A stretch of 64,000 bases of DNA. Origin: Paraliobacillus quinghaiensis. Its GTDB lineage: Bacteria > Bacillota > Bacilli > Bacillales > Amphibacillaceae. Location: assembly GCF_003426025.1 (NCBI RefSeq), contig NZ_QJSH01000011.1, positions 49,275 to 113,274 of the forward strand, read 5' to 3'. This document shows, in pieces, positions 55,605 through 63,873 of the stretch. Below the pieces are notes generated by a model that had not been told where the DNA came from, made no database searches, and was given only the letters and a program-made list of their open reading frames with translations. A program made the translations under genes and the position numbers. Positions within the stretch are counted from its first letter, which is position 1, and each line of letters opens with the position of its first letter.

Positions 55605-57959
55605 TTATCTTTGATTCTTTTGAAATTCATGAATTTTATAATGGGTGAAACGATTCTTTGGTACTTGTTCTATAAATGTACTAACTTCACCAATTGATAA
55701 CACAAACAATTCATGCATTGCTCGTGTGCAAGCTGTATATAAAAGATTTCGTTCCAATTCATTTTGATAGCGTTTATGAGATGCATTGTAAATAATCACA
55801 GCATCAAATTCAATTCCCTTTGCCAAATAAGCTGGGATTACGATAATTCCCTTTTGATACGTATGTGCATTTGGTCCCATCAACGTCACATCAAATTCTT
55901 GACTTAGCCGTTTAGAAACCTGTTCACTTTCTTGCATTGTCTTACAAATCACTGCAATTGTTTGATGTTCAGCTGCTTGATAATCATTGATTTTATAAAC
56001 TAATTTATCAGCTGCTATCGATGTATTATCAACTTCCATCACAACCGGCAGTACACCCTCTCTATTAAAGGCTTCTATTTTATCACCATTAGGCATCCAA
56101 GAACTTGTAAACTCAACAATTGGTTTGGTTGAACGATAGCTTCGTGTTAATGTAATCTTTTCATGTTTTTCCTCTGCTGAATCAGCTAATACATTATCTT
56201 CTTCTAACGCATGAATATAGATCGCTTGGTTTATGTCACCTAATAGTGTCATACGACTACTTGGAAACATCTTTTGCAAATATACGAATTGAAAAGCTGA
56301 GTAATCCTGCGCTTCATCAATAAATACATGTTGAATCGAGCGATTAGCCTGAAAACCTAATAAAATTTTTTCAAAATATAAATAAGGTGTTGCGTCTTCC
56401 CATGTTAAGAAATTTGCTTTAAGGCTTTGACTCGTTAACTCACAAATTTCTTGCCAGTTCTGTGGAAGAAGGTCACTTTGCTGTTGATGTGACGCTTCAA
56501 ATAATTGTATATACGTATTTTTAACATCAGTAAAATAAAAACGTTTTATTTTTTTACGTAATGGTCTTAATCTCTTTTTGATTACTTTATTTCTGAGTAG
56601 CTCTTCTTCCTTTGTTGAATCAATAAAAACATCTTCTTCAAATGGGGTTTCGTCCTCAAGTTGTTGATGCACTTCTAAATAATCGGCTTTATCTAGTAAT
56701 TCAGTTTCTTCTAAAACCCAATCTTTTTCGCGTTCTATCTCTTCTAATTGATCAATTTTCTCAAGTAACCAATGCACCACTTTCTCTAACCTTAGGGGAA
56801 TACTTAAATTTCCTTTTAGTTTGTAAAAGTAATCGTGTATTTCTTTTTTAGAAACAATTAATTTACCACGAAAACGAACATTTCGGAATGTCATACCTTC
56901 CTCTATTAAAGTAGTTAAGAATTGGTCAATTTGTTCTTTAAAATGTAAGCTTGCTTTGTATCTCATGGCTTCAACCCTTGAATCTGACTGATGATCATTT
57001 ACCTGTAAATAATATTCCATCTGGTCAAATGGTGATTCAATTGCAAATTGATCCCCTAGTTGTGTATCAATATAGCGATAAAAAGTCGTTTGTTTCATAT
57101 TATCTTCACCAAGTTCCGGAAGTACAGTTGCCACATAGCTATTAAACAGTGAATTTGGTGAGAAAAGGACAATATTTTCTGATTTTAAATGTTCACGATA
57201 ACGGTACAATAAGTACGCAACCCTCTGCAGTGCGGCTGATGTTTTACCACTACCCGCAACGCCTTGCACAACAAGAATTCTACTTTTTTCATTTCGAATG
57301 ATCTGGTTTTGTTCTTGTTGAATGGTTGCAACAATACTTTTCATTTTTGTGTCAGCATTGTCACCTAAAACCGATTGCAAGAGATGGTCTCCAATTGTTA
57401 ATCCTGTATTAAACATTCCTTTTAATGTTCCTTGTCTAATGATATACTGACGCTTCAACGTAATTTCTCCATCTATTTGTTCATCTATTGCTTGATAAGA
57501 TGCCTTTCCAGGTGGATAGTCATAATAGAGACTTGAAATTGGAGCTCTCCAATCATAAATAAGGAAATCTTCTTCTTGCTCATCCATTAAAGAGGCAATT
57601 CCAATATAAATCGATGAGGCTTCTTTCTCTCCCTCTTCCATAAAGTCTATCCGACCAAAATAAGGTGAATCCTTTAACCGCTCCAACGTATCTAATTGCT
57701 TTGATAGCTGTCCATGACTTCTTTCACGCTCAGATAAAAATTCCGCTTGTTGTTTTAAACTAGCTTGGGTCTCTATAACGTCATCCATTTCTTCTAAGTT
57801 GACAGTCACATCTTCCCAGAAGTTTTTTCTAATATCAATCACACGATCTTTTATTGTTTTAACGTGTGTACTAATTTTATTAATCTTTTGTTTTATTAGT
57901 TTCACGACAAGATTGACACGTTCTTGTTCTTTTGCCAAATCTTCTTCATACTCACCCAT
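55605..57959 (-). CDS. helD: RNA polymerase recycling helicase HelD
   Basis: 784 residues from the ATG at 57959 (AGGGGTGAGGTC upstream). UvrD-like superfamily 1 ATPase that releases stalled RNA polymerase from DNA. The N-terminal coiled-coil arm (about 1-110: EDLAKEQERVNLVVKLIKQK) enters the secondary channel. Walker A VQGVAGSGKTSAALQR lies near 230, a long helical clamp insert follows, then VFIDEAQDYSAFQF (motif II), LLGDINQAIY (III) and NLLYTACTRAMHELFVL (VI). Length and order match B. subtilis HelD (YvgS, 774 residues). Confidence 0.93.
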   Translation of the reverse strand: MGEYEEDLAKEQERVNLVVKLIKQKINKISTHVKTIKDRVIDIRKNFWEDVTVNLEEMDDVIETQASLKQQAEFLSERERSHGQLSKQLDTLERLKDSPYFGRIDFMEEGEKEASSIYIGIASLMDEQEEDFLIYDWRAPISSLYYDYPPGKASYQAIDEQIDGEITLKRQYIIRQGTLKGMFNTGLTIGDHLLQSVLGDNADTKMKSIVATIQQEQNQIIRNEKSRILVVQGVAGSGKTSAALQRVAYLLYRYREHLKSENIVLFSPNSLFNSYVATVLPELGEDNMKQTTFYRYIDTQLGDQFAIESPFDQMEYYLQVNDHQSDSRVEAMRYKASLHFKEQIDQFLTTLIEEGMTFRNVRFRGKLIVSKKEIHDYFYKLKGNLSIPLRLEKVVHWLLEKIDQLEEIEREKDWVLEETELLDKADYLEVHQQLEDETPFEEDVFIDSTKEEELLRNKVIKKRLRPLRKKIKRFYFTDVKNTYIQLFEASHQQQSDLLPQNWQEICELTSQSLKANFLTWEDATPYLYFEKILLGFQANRSIQHVFIDEAQDYSAFQFVYLQKMFPSSRMTLLGDINQAIYIHALEEDNVLADSAEEKHEKITLTRSYRSTKPIVEFTSSWMPNGDKIEAFNREGVLPVVMEVDNTSIAADKLVYKINDYQAAEHQTIAVICKTMQESEQVSKRLSQEFDVTLMGPNAHTYQKGIIVIPAYLAKGIEFDAVIIYNASHKRYQNELERNLLYTACTRAMHELFVLSIGEVSTFIEQVPKNRFTHYKIHEFQKNQR

Positions 57960-58172
57960 GACCTCACCCCTAACTGCTTCCCGCGTTGTCAATTTACATC
58001 TATTCTAACATTTTTCACTACATTTCATACAGGATAAGCCTTTATATCTTGCCATGAACAATTTGAAAATACCATCTATTTGCTTATATATATATAGTGA
58101 ATGTACTCCCTATTTAGTTTATATCTTTTTGAATTAATAATGCGAACTTTTAAACTACATCCGCTAATTTAT

Positions 58173-58662
58173 CGTTCATGTATAAAATGCGAATTAGTTA
58201 GTAATGTAAGTTACTATTACTAACCCGCTCCTCAAATGAAATTGCCTCCCTTTCCGCAGGCACGGCTTCAGCTAACTAGGAAGCAAAGAACGCTTCCTAG
58301 TGGATCTTCAGCTCGCGCTGTTCCTGCAGGAGTGTCGCCAATTTCATTTGATCCGCTAGATAGTGTATCTTTTCTAATATAACTTTCAATGTATATTGTA
58401 GCTAAATCACGTTGTAATTAAATGTAATAAATTATTTTACACGCTTCTTAATTTACGAGTTAGATTAGCGTATCAAGTGAAATGGTGGAGACTCCTACGG
58501 GAACAGCACGGGCCGAAAATCCATTTTTAGAAGTGCTCTTCTTCTAAAAATTAGTTGAGGCCGTGGGGCTGCGATTACTCGCCCCATCATAAAGCCCTGC
58601 CCGTGGAAAGCGAGACCATTTCACTTGAGTAGCGGATACGTTACGACGCAGTTTATATAAAT
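58173..58662. repeat. Dispersed palindromic element, copy E5 (two-unit form)
   Basis: Unit a (58224-58365) has outer arms TCAAATGAAATTG / CAATTTCATTTGA and the apical stem ACTAGGAAGC / GCTTCCTAGT. Unit b (58462-58635) has outer arms TCAAGTGAAATGGT / ACCATTTCACTTGA (14 perfect pairs), the apical stem TTTTTAGAAG / CTTCTAAAAA as in E3, and the GGGGCTGCGATTACTCGCCC block. GCTAGATAG and TTAGATTAGC lie between the units. The ends (GTATAAAATGCG; CGCAGTTTATATAA) are inverted relatives of each other and of the other copies. Confidence 0.82.
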
Positions 58663-58788
58663 TATTCATTAAATCTTAGGAATTCACTGTTCCGTGTTTA
58701 GAATTGGATATTTCGATTACTTTCATCTTTATTAAAATTGCGCTAGTATATATAATTAGGGTTTCGAAATATAAGTGCACCGAAAGAA

Positions 58789-60021
58789 GTGATTTATATT
58801 AATAGCACTGTTGAAAAAGATATTAAGAAAAATTTAATCATTATGTGGTTTGCTAACTTTTTTATAGCTGGCAGCATTACGATGGTTTTACCTTTTTTAT
58901 CTTTATATATTGAAACATTAGGTAACTTTTCTGAATCATATGTGCAACGATGGTCTGGAATTATTTTTGGTGTTACTTTTGTAACAGCTTTTATTTTCTC
59001 ACCTTTATGGGGGAAAATAGGAGATCGTTATGGCAGGAAGCATATCTTAGTATTCTCAGCAATAGGGTTAGGATTATCCGTCTTATTGATGGGCTTTGTT
59101 AACTCAGTTTGGCAGTTGTTTTTATTACGACTTTTCATGGGGGTATTTACGGGGTTTATTTCAATGTCCCAGGCTTTAATCTCTACACAAACACCCAAAC
59201 ATATTGCAGGTCGTGTTTTAGGGACTTTACAAACTGGAAGTGTAACCGGAACATTAATGGGGCCATTACTCGGTGGTGTATTGGCTGATGCCATTGGGTA
59301 TGCGACATCTTTTAAAAGTTTATCAATTATTTTATTCCTCTCAGGATTTTTAGTTTTATTCGGCGTAACAGAACGCAAAATAAAAGCAGAAGAGGGCCAA
59401 CCTAACCGCTTTTCAAGTAAAGAAGTTTTAGGACACATTATCAGCCACCCAATGCTTCTAATGGTTATGCTTGTTTCTATGTTTATACAAATTGCACATT
59501 TTAGTATACAACCGATTTTATCCTTGTATGTTAACAATTTACATGGACCTGAGAATATTGCTTTATTTTCAGGAATTGCATTTTCAGCTGCTGGTTTAGG
59601 TAATCTACTAATGACAAGAAGGTGGGGGTCTATTGCTGACCGAGTAGGTTATATTAAGATTCTGATCTTACTGTTATTTCTTGCGGGAATATTTTATTTA
59701 CCTGGTGGGTTTGTAACAAACTTTTGGCAATTAGTAATCCTTCGATTCTTACTTGGTATGACGATCGGCGGAATTATCCCCGTTCGAATCGCCTATATTC
59801 GCCAAGAGGCACCTATTGCAATGCAAGGTGAAGTACTTGGTTACAATACTAGTATTCGCTTTTTCGGTAACATCCTTGGACCAATTTTAGGTGGGGCTTT
59901 GGCAAGTGGATTTGGCTATTCAGCTGTGTTTGTTGTGACAAGTTTATTATTATTTGCTTGTGGGGCTGCGTTATTTGTGGCCAAACAACATAATCCAGAT
60001 CTGATCAAAAATCATTCCTAA
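58789..60021 (+). CDS. MFS multidrug efflux transporter
   Basis: About 410 residues with twelve membrane segments. SPLWGKIGDRYGRKHILVFS holds MFS motif A after segment 2. GRVLGTLQTGSVTGTLMGPL (motif C-like, G-x8-G-x3-G-P-x2-G-G) in segment 5 marks drug/H+ antiporters. The second half repeats the A-like loop (RWGSIADRVGYIKIL). It resembles YitG/MdtG-type exporters. The start is uncertain. The GTG at 58789 overlaps AAAGAAGTGAT, an excellent anti-16S match, which would better serve an ATT codon at 58798. Next to repeat E5. Confidence 0.85.
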   Translation: MIYINSTVEKDIKKNLIIMWFANFFIAGSITMVLPFLSLYIETLGNFSESYVQRWSGIIFGVTFVTAFIFSPLWGKIGDRYGRKHILVFSAIGLGLSVLLMGFVNSVWQLFLLRLFMGVFTGFISMSQALISTQTPKHIAGRVLGTLQTGSVTGTLMGPLLGGVLADAIGYATSFKSLSIILFLSGFLVLFGVTERKIKAEEGQPNRFSSKEVLGHIISHPMLLMVMLVSMFIQIAHFSIQPILSLYVNNLHGPENIALFSGIAFSAAGLGNLLMTRRWGSIADRVGYIKILILLLFLAGIFYLPGGFVTNFWQLVILRFLLGMTIGGIIPVRIAYIRQEAPIAMQGEVLGYNTSIRFFGNILGPILGGALASGFGYSAVFVVTSLLLFACGAALFVAKQHNPDLIKNHS

Positions 60022-60032
60022 TATAGTAAATA

Positions 60033-60070
60033 AAAAAACACTTGGAAACAATGTAATCCAAGTGTTTTTT
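60033..60070. terminator. Bidirectional terminator
   Basis: AAAAAACACTTGGA / TCCAAGTGTTTTTT between converging genes. Confidence 0.85.
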
Positions 60071-60626
60071 ACTGTTTGCTATTAATAAATTCTTCTTCCT
60101 CTTCTGGACTTAGAACCCCTGTTGCTTTTCCTATATTTCCATCTTTCATTCTCCAAATAGTGTTATGGTCTTGATCAGCTTGAGAGAAATCACCGTTAGC
60201 CCAACGCTCCAAGATTGCTTTATATGTTTCTTCTGATTCACCTAAATCAACTTCATTTAAGCCATTCAACAACCAATCAATTCGCCCTTCAGTAATTAAA
60301 TAGAATCCCCACTTCTCATCTGCTTCCACCTTTTGATGGGACATTTGATGAATGTATTCTTTAAAATGATTGTTCCCCAATTCATTTTGTTCAACGCGAT
60401 CACCAAATGGATTTAAACCAGCCTCATCATATTTTTCAAATTTTTCTTCTGATAATTCTATTACCTGTTTTTCTTGATCTTCTTGTTCTGATTCGTTTTC
60501 TGCTTCCTCATTTTGTTCCTCACTTGTGAAATCAGCATAAACCATAACTGCGAAATAACTTATTACACTGATTAACAAAACACTTAATACTATAACGAGC
60601 CACCGATACTTTTTCAGAACAACCAC
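60069..60626 (-). CDS. Membrane-anchored protein, DUF6241-like
   Basis: About 182-185 residues: one N-terminal membrane segment (WLVIVLSVLLISVISYFAVM), an acidic linker (EEQNEEAENESEQEDQE) and a folded domain with GLNPFGDRVEQNELGNNHFK and EYIHQMSHQKVEADEKWGFY. The latter resemble DUF6241 proteins of Bacilli, by memory only. The N-P-F-G motif and conserved His/Trp suggest an extracellular domain. The GTG at 60626 sits inside the only RBS (GGAGG); the codon eight bases beyond that RBS is a CTG (60617). Adjacent and parallel to ypuA, with a terminator between. Confidence 0.6.
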   Translation of the reverse strand: MVVLKKYRWLVIVLSVLLISVISYFAVMVYADFTSEEQNEEAENESEQEDQEKQVIELSEEKFEKYDEAGLNPFGDRVEQNELGNNHFKEYIHQMSHQKVEADEKWGFYLITEGRIDWLLNGLNEVDLGESEETYKAILERWANGDFSQADQDHNTIWRMKDGNIGKATGVLSPEEEEEFINSKQ

Positions 60627-60644
60627 CTCCAGAAGGTACGTCTA

Positions 60645-60674
60645 TTAAAAACAGCATACCATTATTTGGTATGC
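60645..60674 (-). terminator. Terminator after ypuA
   Basis: GCATACC / GGTATGC stem with a seven-base loop, followed on the minus strand by TGTTTTTAAT. Confidence 0.78.
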
Positions 60675-60692
60675 CGTTACAAATTATACTAT

Positions 60693-61592
60693 TCATTCTG
60701 ATGAGAAAATATTTTTTAATCCTTCAATTAAATTTGTAAAGAAGCTCTTAACACCTTCCCAAAATCCAGGATCACTTGTGATATCCTCTATTTTATTTCG
60801 AATATCACTAGCAAGGTCTTCTAGTTGATTCGAAACATTTCCAAAATCAATATTAATTGAACGCATTTTTTCAAACAAATTTGTTAGCATTTCTCGATCT
60901 TCTGCGCTTATATTGATATTCAACTTATCTAATTGTTCTTGAATAATTTGTTCCACTTCTTCTTTTGAAACTGGATTTTGTTCAGAAATCTGTTGTTTAA
61001 TTTGTGTTAGTAATTCACTAACCTTTTCTTGATCCAAACCTGCTTCATCAGCTAGGTCTGTTGCGATCTGCAATTCTTCGTTAGCTACTTCCATTCGATC
61101 CTTATCTAATGATTCACCATCTACATTAAATGCTTTATATATTCCAGTTAGAGCAGAGTGTCCACTCACTTTCACTGGTGAAGCGACATCAACTTCTGCA
61201 TTCTCAACACCTGCTGTTAATAAAGCATTCGCATACATCTCATTGGTAACTTCCGTAATGTTTTTTGGATTTACAACATTAATTACTAGACCATTTCCCT
61301 CGTCTTTACGTGTGATCTTAGCTGATGAATACATATTTGAACTGCCGTCTCCACCAATATAATTAGCTAGGTCTTCTCCAGTAACCGTATACTCTTGTAC
61401 CTGTTCAGGATCATCAACACCCAGCAAATTTCTTACTTCCTCTTTTTGATCTTCAGACAATGCATCACCATAAACAACTCGTGGCAACCCGTTTTTTTCA
61501 TCAATACTATCTCCAGTGCTAGCGAAAACAGTAGTAGACATACCAACCATTGCAATTAGTAAAACGACTAGAAGTATTTTTATTTGTTTCAT
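60693..61592 (-). CDS. ypuA: DUF1002 secreted protein YpuA
   Basis: 299 residues with a signal peptide (MKQIKILLVVLLIAMVGMST to VFAS). The DUF1002 body includes VVYGDALSEDQKEEVRNLLG, EDLANYIGG, ARITRK-like SSAKITRKDEGNGL, INVVNPKNITEVTNEMYANA and ALTGIYKAFN. The C-terminal third is helical (EVEQIIQEQLDKLNINIS; FWEGVKSFFTNLIEGLKNIF). Length and order agree with B. subtilis YpuA (about 290 residues); its function is unknown. Monocistronic. Confidence 0.88.
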   Translation of the reverse strand: MKQIKILLVVLLIAMVGMSTTVFASTGDSIDEKNGLPRVVYGDALSEDQKEEVRNLLGVDDPEQVQEYTVTGEDLANYIGGDGSSNMYSSAKITRKDEGNGLVINVVNPKNITEVTNEMYANALLTAGVENAEVDVASPVKVSGHSALTGIYKAFNVDGESLDKDRMEVANEELQIATDLADEAGLDQEKVSELLTQIKQQISEQNPVSKEEVEQIIQEQLDKLNINISAEDREMLTNLFEKMRSINIDFGNVSNQLEDLASDIRNKIEDITSDPGFWEGVKSFFTNLIEGLKNIFSSE

Positions 61593-61745
61593 TTTCAGAT
61601 ATTCTCCTTTTTGAGATTATTCAAAAGTATACTTGCTCGTTTATTATGGTACTCTTTATCCCATAAGGAAAGTCCCATTTGCACTATATATTTCACGGAA
61701 AGGAAATATTGAGAAAAACTGTACCCTATACGGTGATATTTCACT

Positions 61746-62126
61746 TTATCTTTTTGCAATAACATCCATTTCTACTGCAACCCCTTTAGGGAGCTTGCTT
61801 ACTTCAACTGTTGCGCGTGCAGGATATGGCTCAACTAGGAATTTAGCATAGGCATCATTTATTTTTGAGAAATCATCCATATTTGTTATATAGATTGTAA
61901 ATTTCGCCACATTCGCAAATGTAAGACCAGCTTCTGTTAAGATGGCTTTTAAATTATGCATGACTTGCTCTGTCTGGACTGTAATATCACCTTCTACTAC
62001 TTCCATTGTTTCCGGTATCAGTGGGATTTGCCCTGAGACAAAAACCATATCACCTAAATCAATTGCTTGTGAATAAGGTCCAATCGCTTGTGGTGCTTTA
62101 TCTGTTTGAATTTTATTTACTGTCAT
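61746..62126 (-). CDS. ridA: RidA/YjgF enamine/imine deaminase
   Basis: 126 residues from the ATG at 62126 (AGGAGGAATTACC upstream). Trimeric enzyme that hydrolyses reactive 2-aminoacrylate intermediates formed by PLP enzymes. Family marks: APQAIGPYSQAIDLGDMVFV, SGQIPLIPETMEVVEGDI, NLKAILTEAGLTFANVAKFT, YPARATVEVSKLPKGVAVEM with the substrate-binding Arg, and a terminal EMD-VIA segment. Divergent from yjbQ. In B. subtilis the orthologue is YabJ near purR; here no purR is adjacent. Confidence 0.93.
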   Translation of the reverse strand: MTVNKIQTDKAPQAIGPYSQAIDLGDMVFVSGQIPLIPETMEVVEGDITVQTEQVMHNLKAILTEAGLTFANVAKFTIYITNMDDFSKINDAYAKFLVEPYPARATVEVSKLPKGVAVEMDVIAKR

Positions 62127-62228
62127 GGTAATTCCTCCTATAGTTTCTGCTTTTATATTATGAATATTAACATATTTCAATAATTTTAGTACAATTGAGG
62201 TATGAAAGATAATCTGAGGAGGTAAACA

Positions 62229-62630
62229 ATGGAGCATACTTTCTATTTACGTACAAATGCGCATTCTGAAATGACAGATATTACTTCAGAGATTGCAAAT
62301 TTGATTAGAGAAAAACAAATTAAAAATGGTATTATTATCGTTTCATCTCTTCATACCACTGCCGGAATTACTGTTAATGAAAATGCCGATCCAGATGTTA
62401 AGACTGATTTTTTAAGAAGATTAGAAGAAGTTTATCCGTGGGTGCATCCAAAAGATTTACATATGGAGGGTAATACTGCAGCCCATTTAAAAACAAGCAC
62501 AGTCGGGCACGCACAAACGCTTGTGGTATCTAATAGTAAACTCGTACTTGGCACTTGGCAAGGCATCTATTTCTGTGAATTTGACGGACCACGTAACCGT
62601 AAATTTCATGTTAAGGTAATAGAAGGTTGA
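62229..62630 (+). CDS. yjbQ: YjbQ/UPF0047 family protein
   Basis: 133 residues with the UPF0047 signature: [20 protein letters not shown] (near 35-54), [20 protein letters not shown] and [20 protein letters not shown]. The conserved His and Asp/Glu residues bind a metal ion. Some relatives have thiamin-phosphate synthase activity in vitro; the physiological role is unsettled. RBS GAGGAGGTAAACA. Monocistronic. Confidence 0.92.
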   Translation: MEHTFYLRTNAHSEMTDITSEIANLIREKQIKNGIIIVSSLHTTAGITVNENADPDVKTDFLRRLEEVYPWVHPKDLHMEGNTAAHLKTSTVGHAQTLVVSNSKLVLGTWQGIYFCEFDGPRNRKFHVKVIEG

Positions 62631-62674
62631 GAAAAGCTGTAACAATATAAACATTAGAATTTTGGAAAAGTAAT

Positions 62675-62712
62675 AAATGACCTATCATCCATAAGATGAA
62701 GGTCATTTTTAT
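62675..62712. terminator. Terminator between yjbQ and araR
   Basis: AAATGACCT / AGGTCATTT with an inner TCAT/ATGA pair and T-run. Symmetrical, between converging genes. Confidence 0.8.
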
Positions 62713-62744
62713 ATCTAGATTTTTAAAATTGTATCTGATATCAA

Positions 62745-63854
62745 TCATCTTGCTTTCGTTGAATTTCTAACAATCAATTCTGGCTCAAAAACAATTGACT
62801 CTACCATAGCTTTATTTGGTTTATACCGTTTAGACTGCTTAACAAGTTCTAATATAATCTCACCAGCTTTAACACCAATTTCACTTTTAGGGTGCTGTAT
62901 AGTCGTCAACTTGACTTCTGACACCTCAGCTAAGAATGAATTATCAAATCCTACAATCGAGATATCATCTGGTACCTGTAGATTTTTTTTTCGTAAAACA
63001 TTGAGCAATGCTATAGCCAATTCATCATTATAACAAACAAGTCCTGTTGGTCGGTTTTTACTAGGCAAAGATAATAAGTTTTCTAGCTCTTCAGTTGGCT
63101 TGATAGTTTTTTCCTCTGTCTTGTACTTAATAATATTATTAGGATTAATCGGCAATTGATGCTTGCGATGCGCTTTCAGGTAACCTTCCATTCTTTTTAT
63201 CCCCTGACTATCATCCGAATTAAAAAAACCCGCTATATTCTTATGACCCAACTCTATAAGGTGTTCAGTCTGTAGAAAACCACCTTTTTCATCATCAACT
63301 ACTAAACTCAAAGGCTCTAAGCCATCGTAACAAGCATTAATCATGATATACGGTAGATGTTTTCGTTCAAGATTTAGGAAATAATTAATATTTGGATTGG
63401 AAATAGCGCTTTTTGTTGGTTCAATGATCACACCATCAAAATGTTGCGCTAATATCTTCTCTAAAAAACGCCGTTCATTTTCGTGATCATTGTTCGTACT
63501 AAAAAGACTCACATGATAACCGCGCTCACTTAAATACGATTCTACTCCACGAATGATTGATGGGAAAATATAATCTGAAATATAAGTTGTAATAATTGCT
63601 ATATTTTTTTGCTCTTCAATCGTACTTAATGACTCTTCTTTGGAGCGATCTGCACAGAATGTTCCTGCTCCTTGTTCACGGTAAAGCCAACCTTGATTCA
63701 CTAACTCTCCAATTGCCAAGCGAACAGTATGGCGGCTTACACTAAATTGTTTCATAAGTTCACTCTCTGAATTGATTTTTTGATGGGGCTGGAATGTTCC
63801 GTCTAATATCTTTGACCTGATTGCTTGTTTGACAATATTATATTTGGTTTCCAT
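62745..63854 (-). CDS. araR: Arabinose operon repressor AraR (GntR-LacI chimera)
   Basis: 369 residues. A GntR-type winged HTH comes first (NIVKQAIRSKILDGTFQPHQ; ESELMKQFSVSRHTVRLAIG; GWLYREQGAGTFC). A LacI/GalR-type effector domain follows (IAIITTYISDYIFPSIIRGV; FDGVIIEPTKSA; GFFNSDDSQGIKRMEGY; TGLVCYNDELAIALLNVL; DISIVGFDNSFLAEV; LTTIQHPKSEIGVKAGEIIL). This chimera is diagnostic of AraR, which blocks arabinose uptake and catabolic genes until L-arabinose binds. RBS CGAGGTGCAACC. No AraR-type operator lies in the 20 bases between its RBS and the insertion-element end upstream, so its own promoter must lie inside or beyond that element. Confidence 0.92.
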   Translation of the reverse strand: METKYNIVKQAIRSKILDGTFQPHQKINSESELMKQFSVSRHTVRLAIGELVNQGWLYREQGAGTFCADRSKEESLSTIEEQKNIAIITTYISDYIFPSIIRGVESYLSERGYHVSLFSTNNDHENERRFLEKILAQHFDGVIIEPTKSAISNPNINYFLNLERKHLPYIMINACYDGLEPLSLVVDDEKGGFLQTEHLIELGHKNIAGFFNSDDSQGIKRMEGYLKAHRKHQLPINPNNIIKYKTEEKTIKPTEELENLLSLPSKNRPTGLVCYNDELAIALLNVLRKKNLQVPDDISIVGFDNSFLAEVSEVKLTTIQHPKSEIGVKAGEIILELVKQSKRYKPNKAMVESIVFEPELIVRNSTKAR

Positions 63855-63873
63855 GGTTGCACCTCGTAAATCT

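Noticed and set aside
62127..62237. Longer RidA reading frame overlapping the yjbQ start
   Set aside because: AGGAGG directly before the ATG at 62126 and the 126-residue family length fix the start; the extra 37 residues cover the divergent promoter region.
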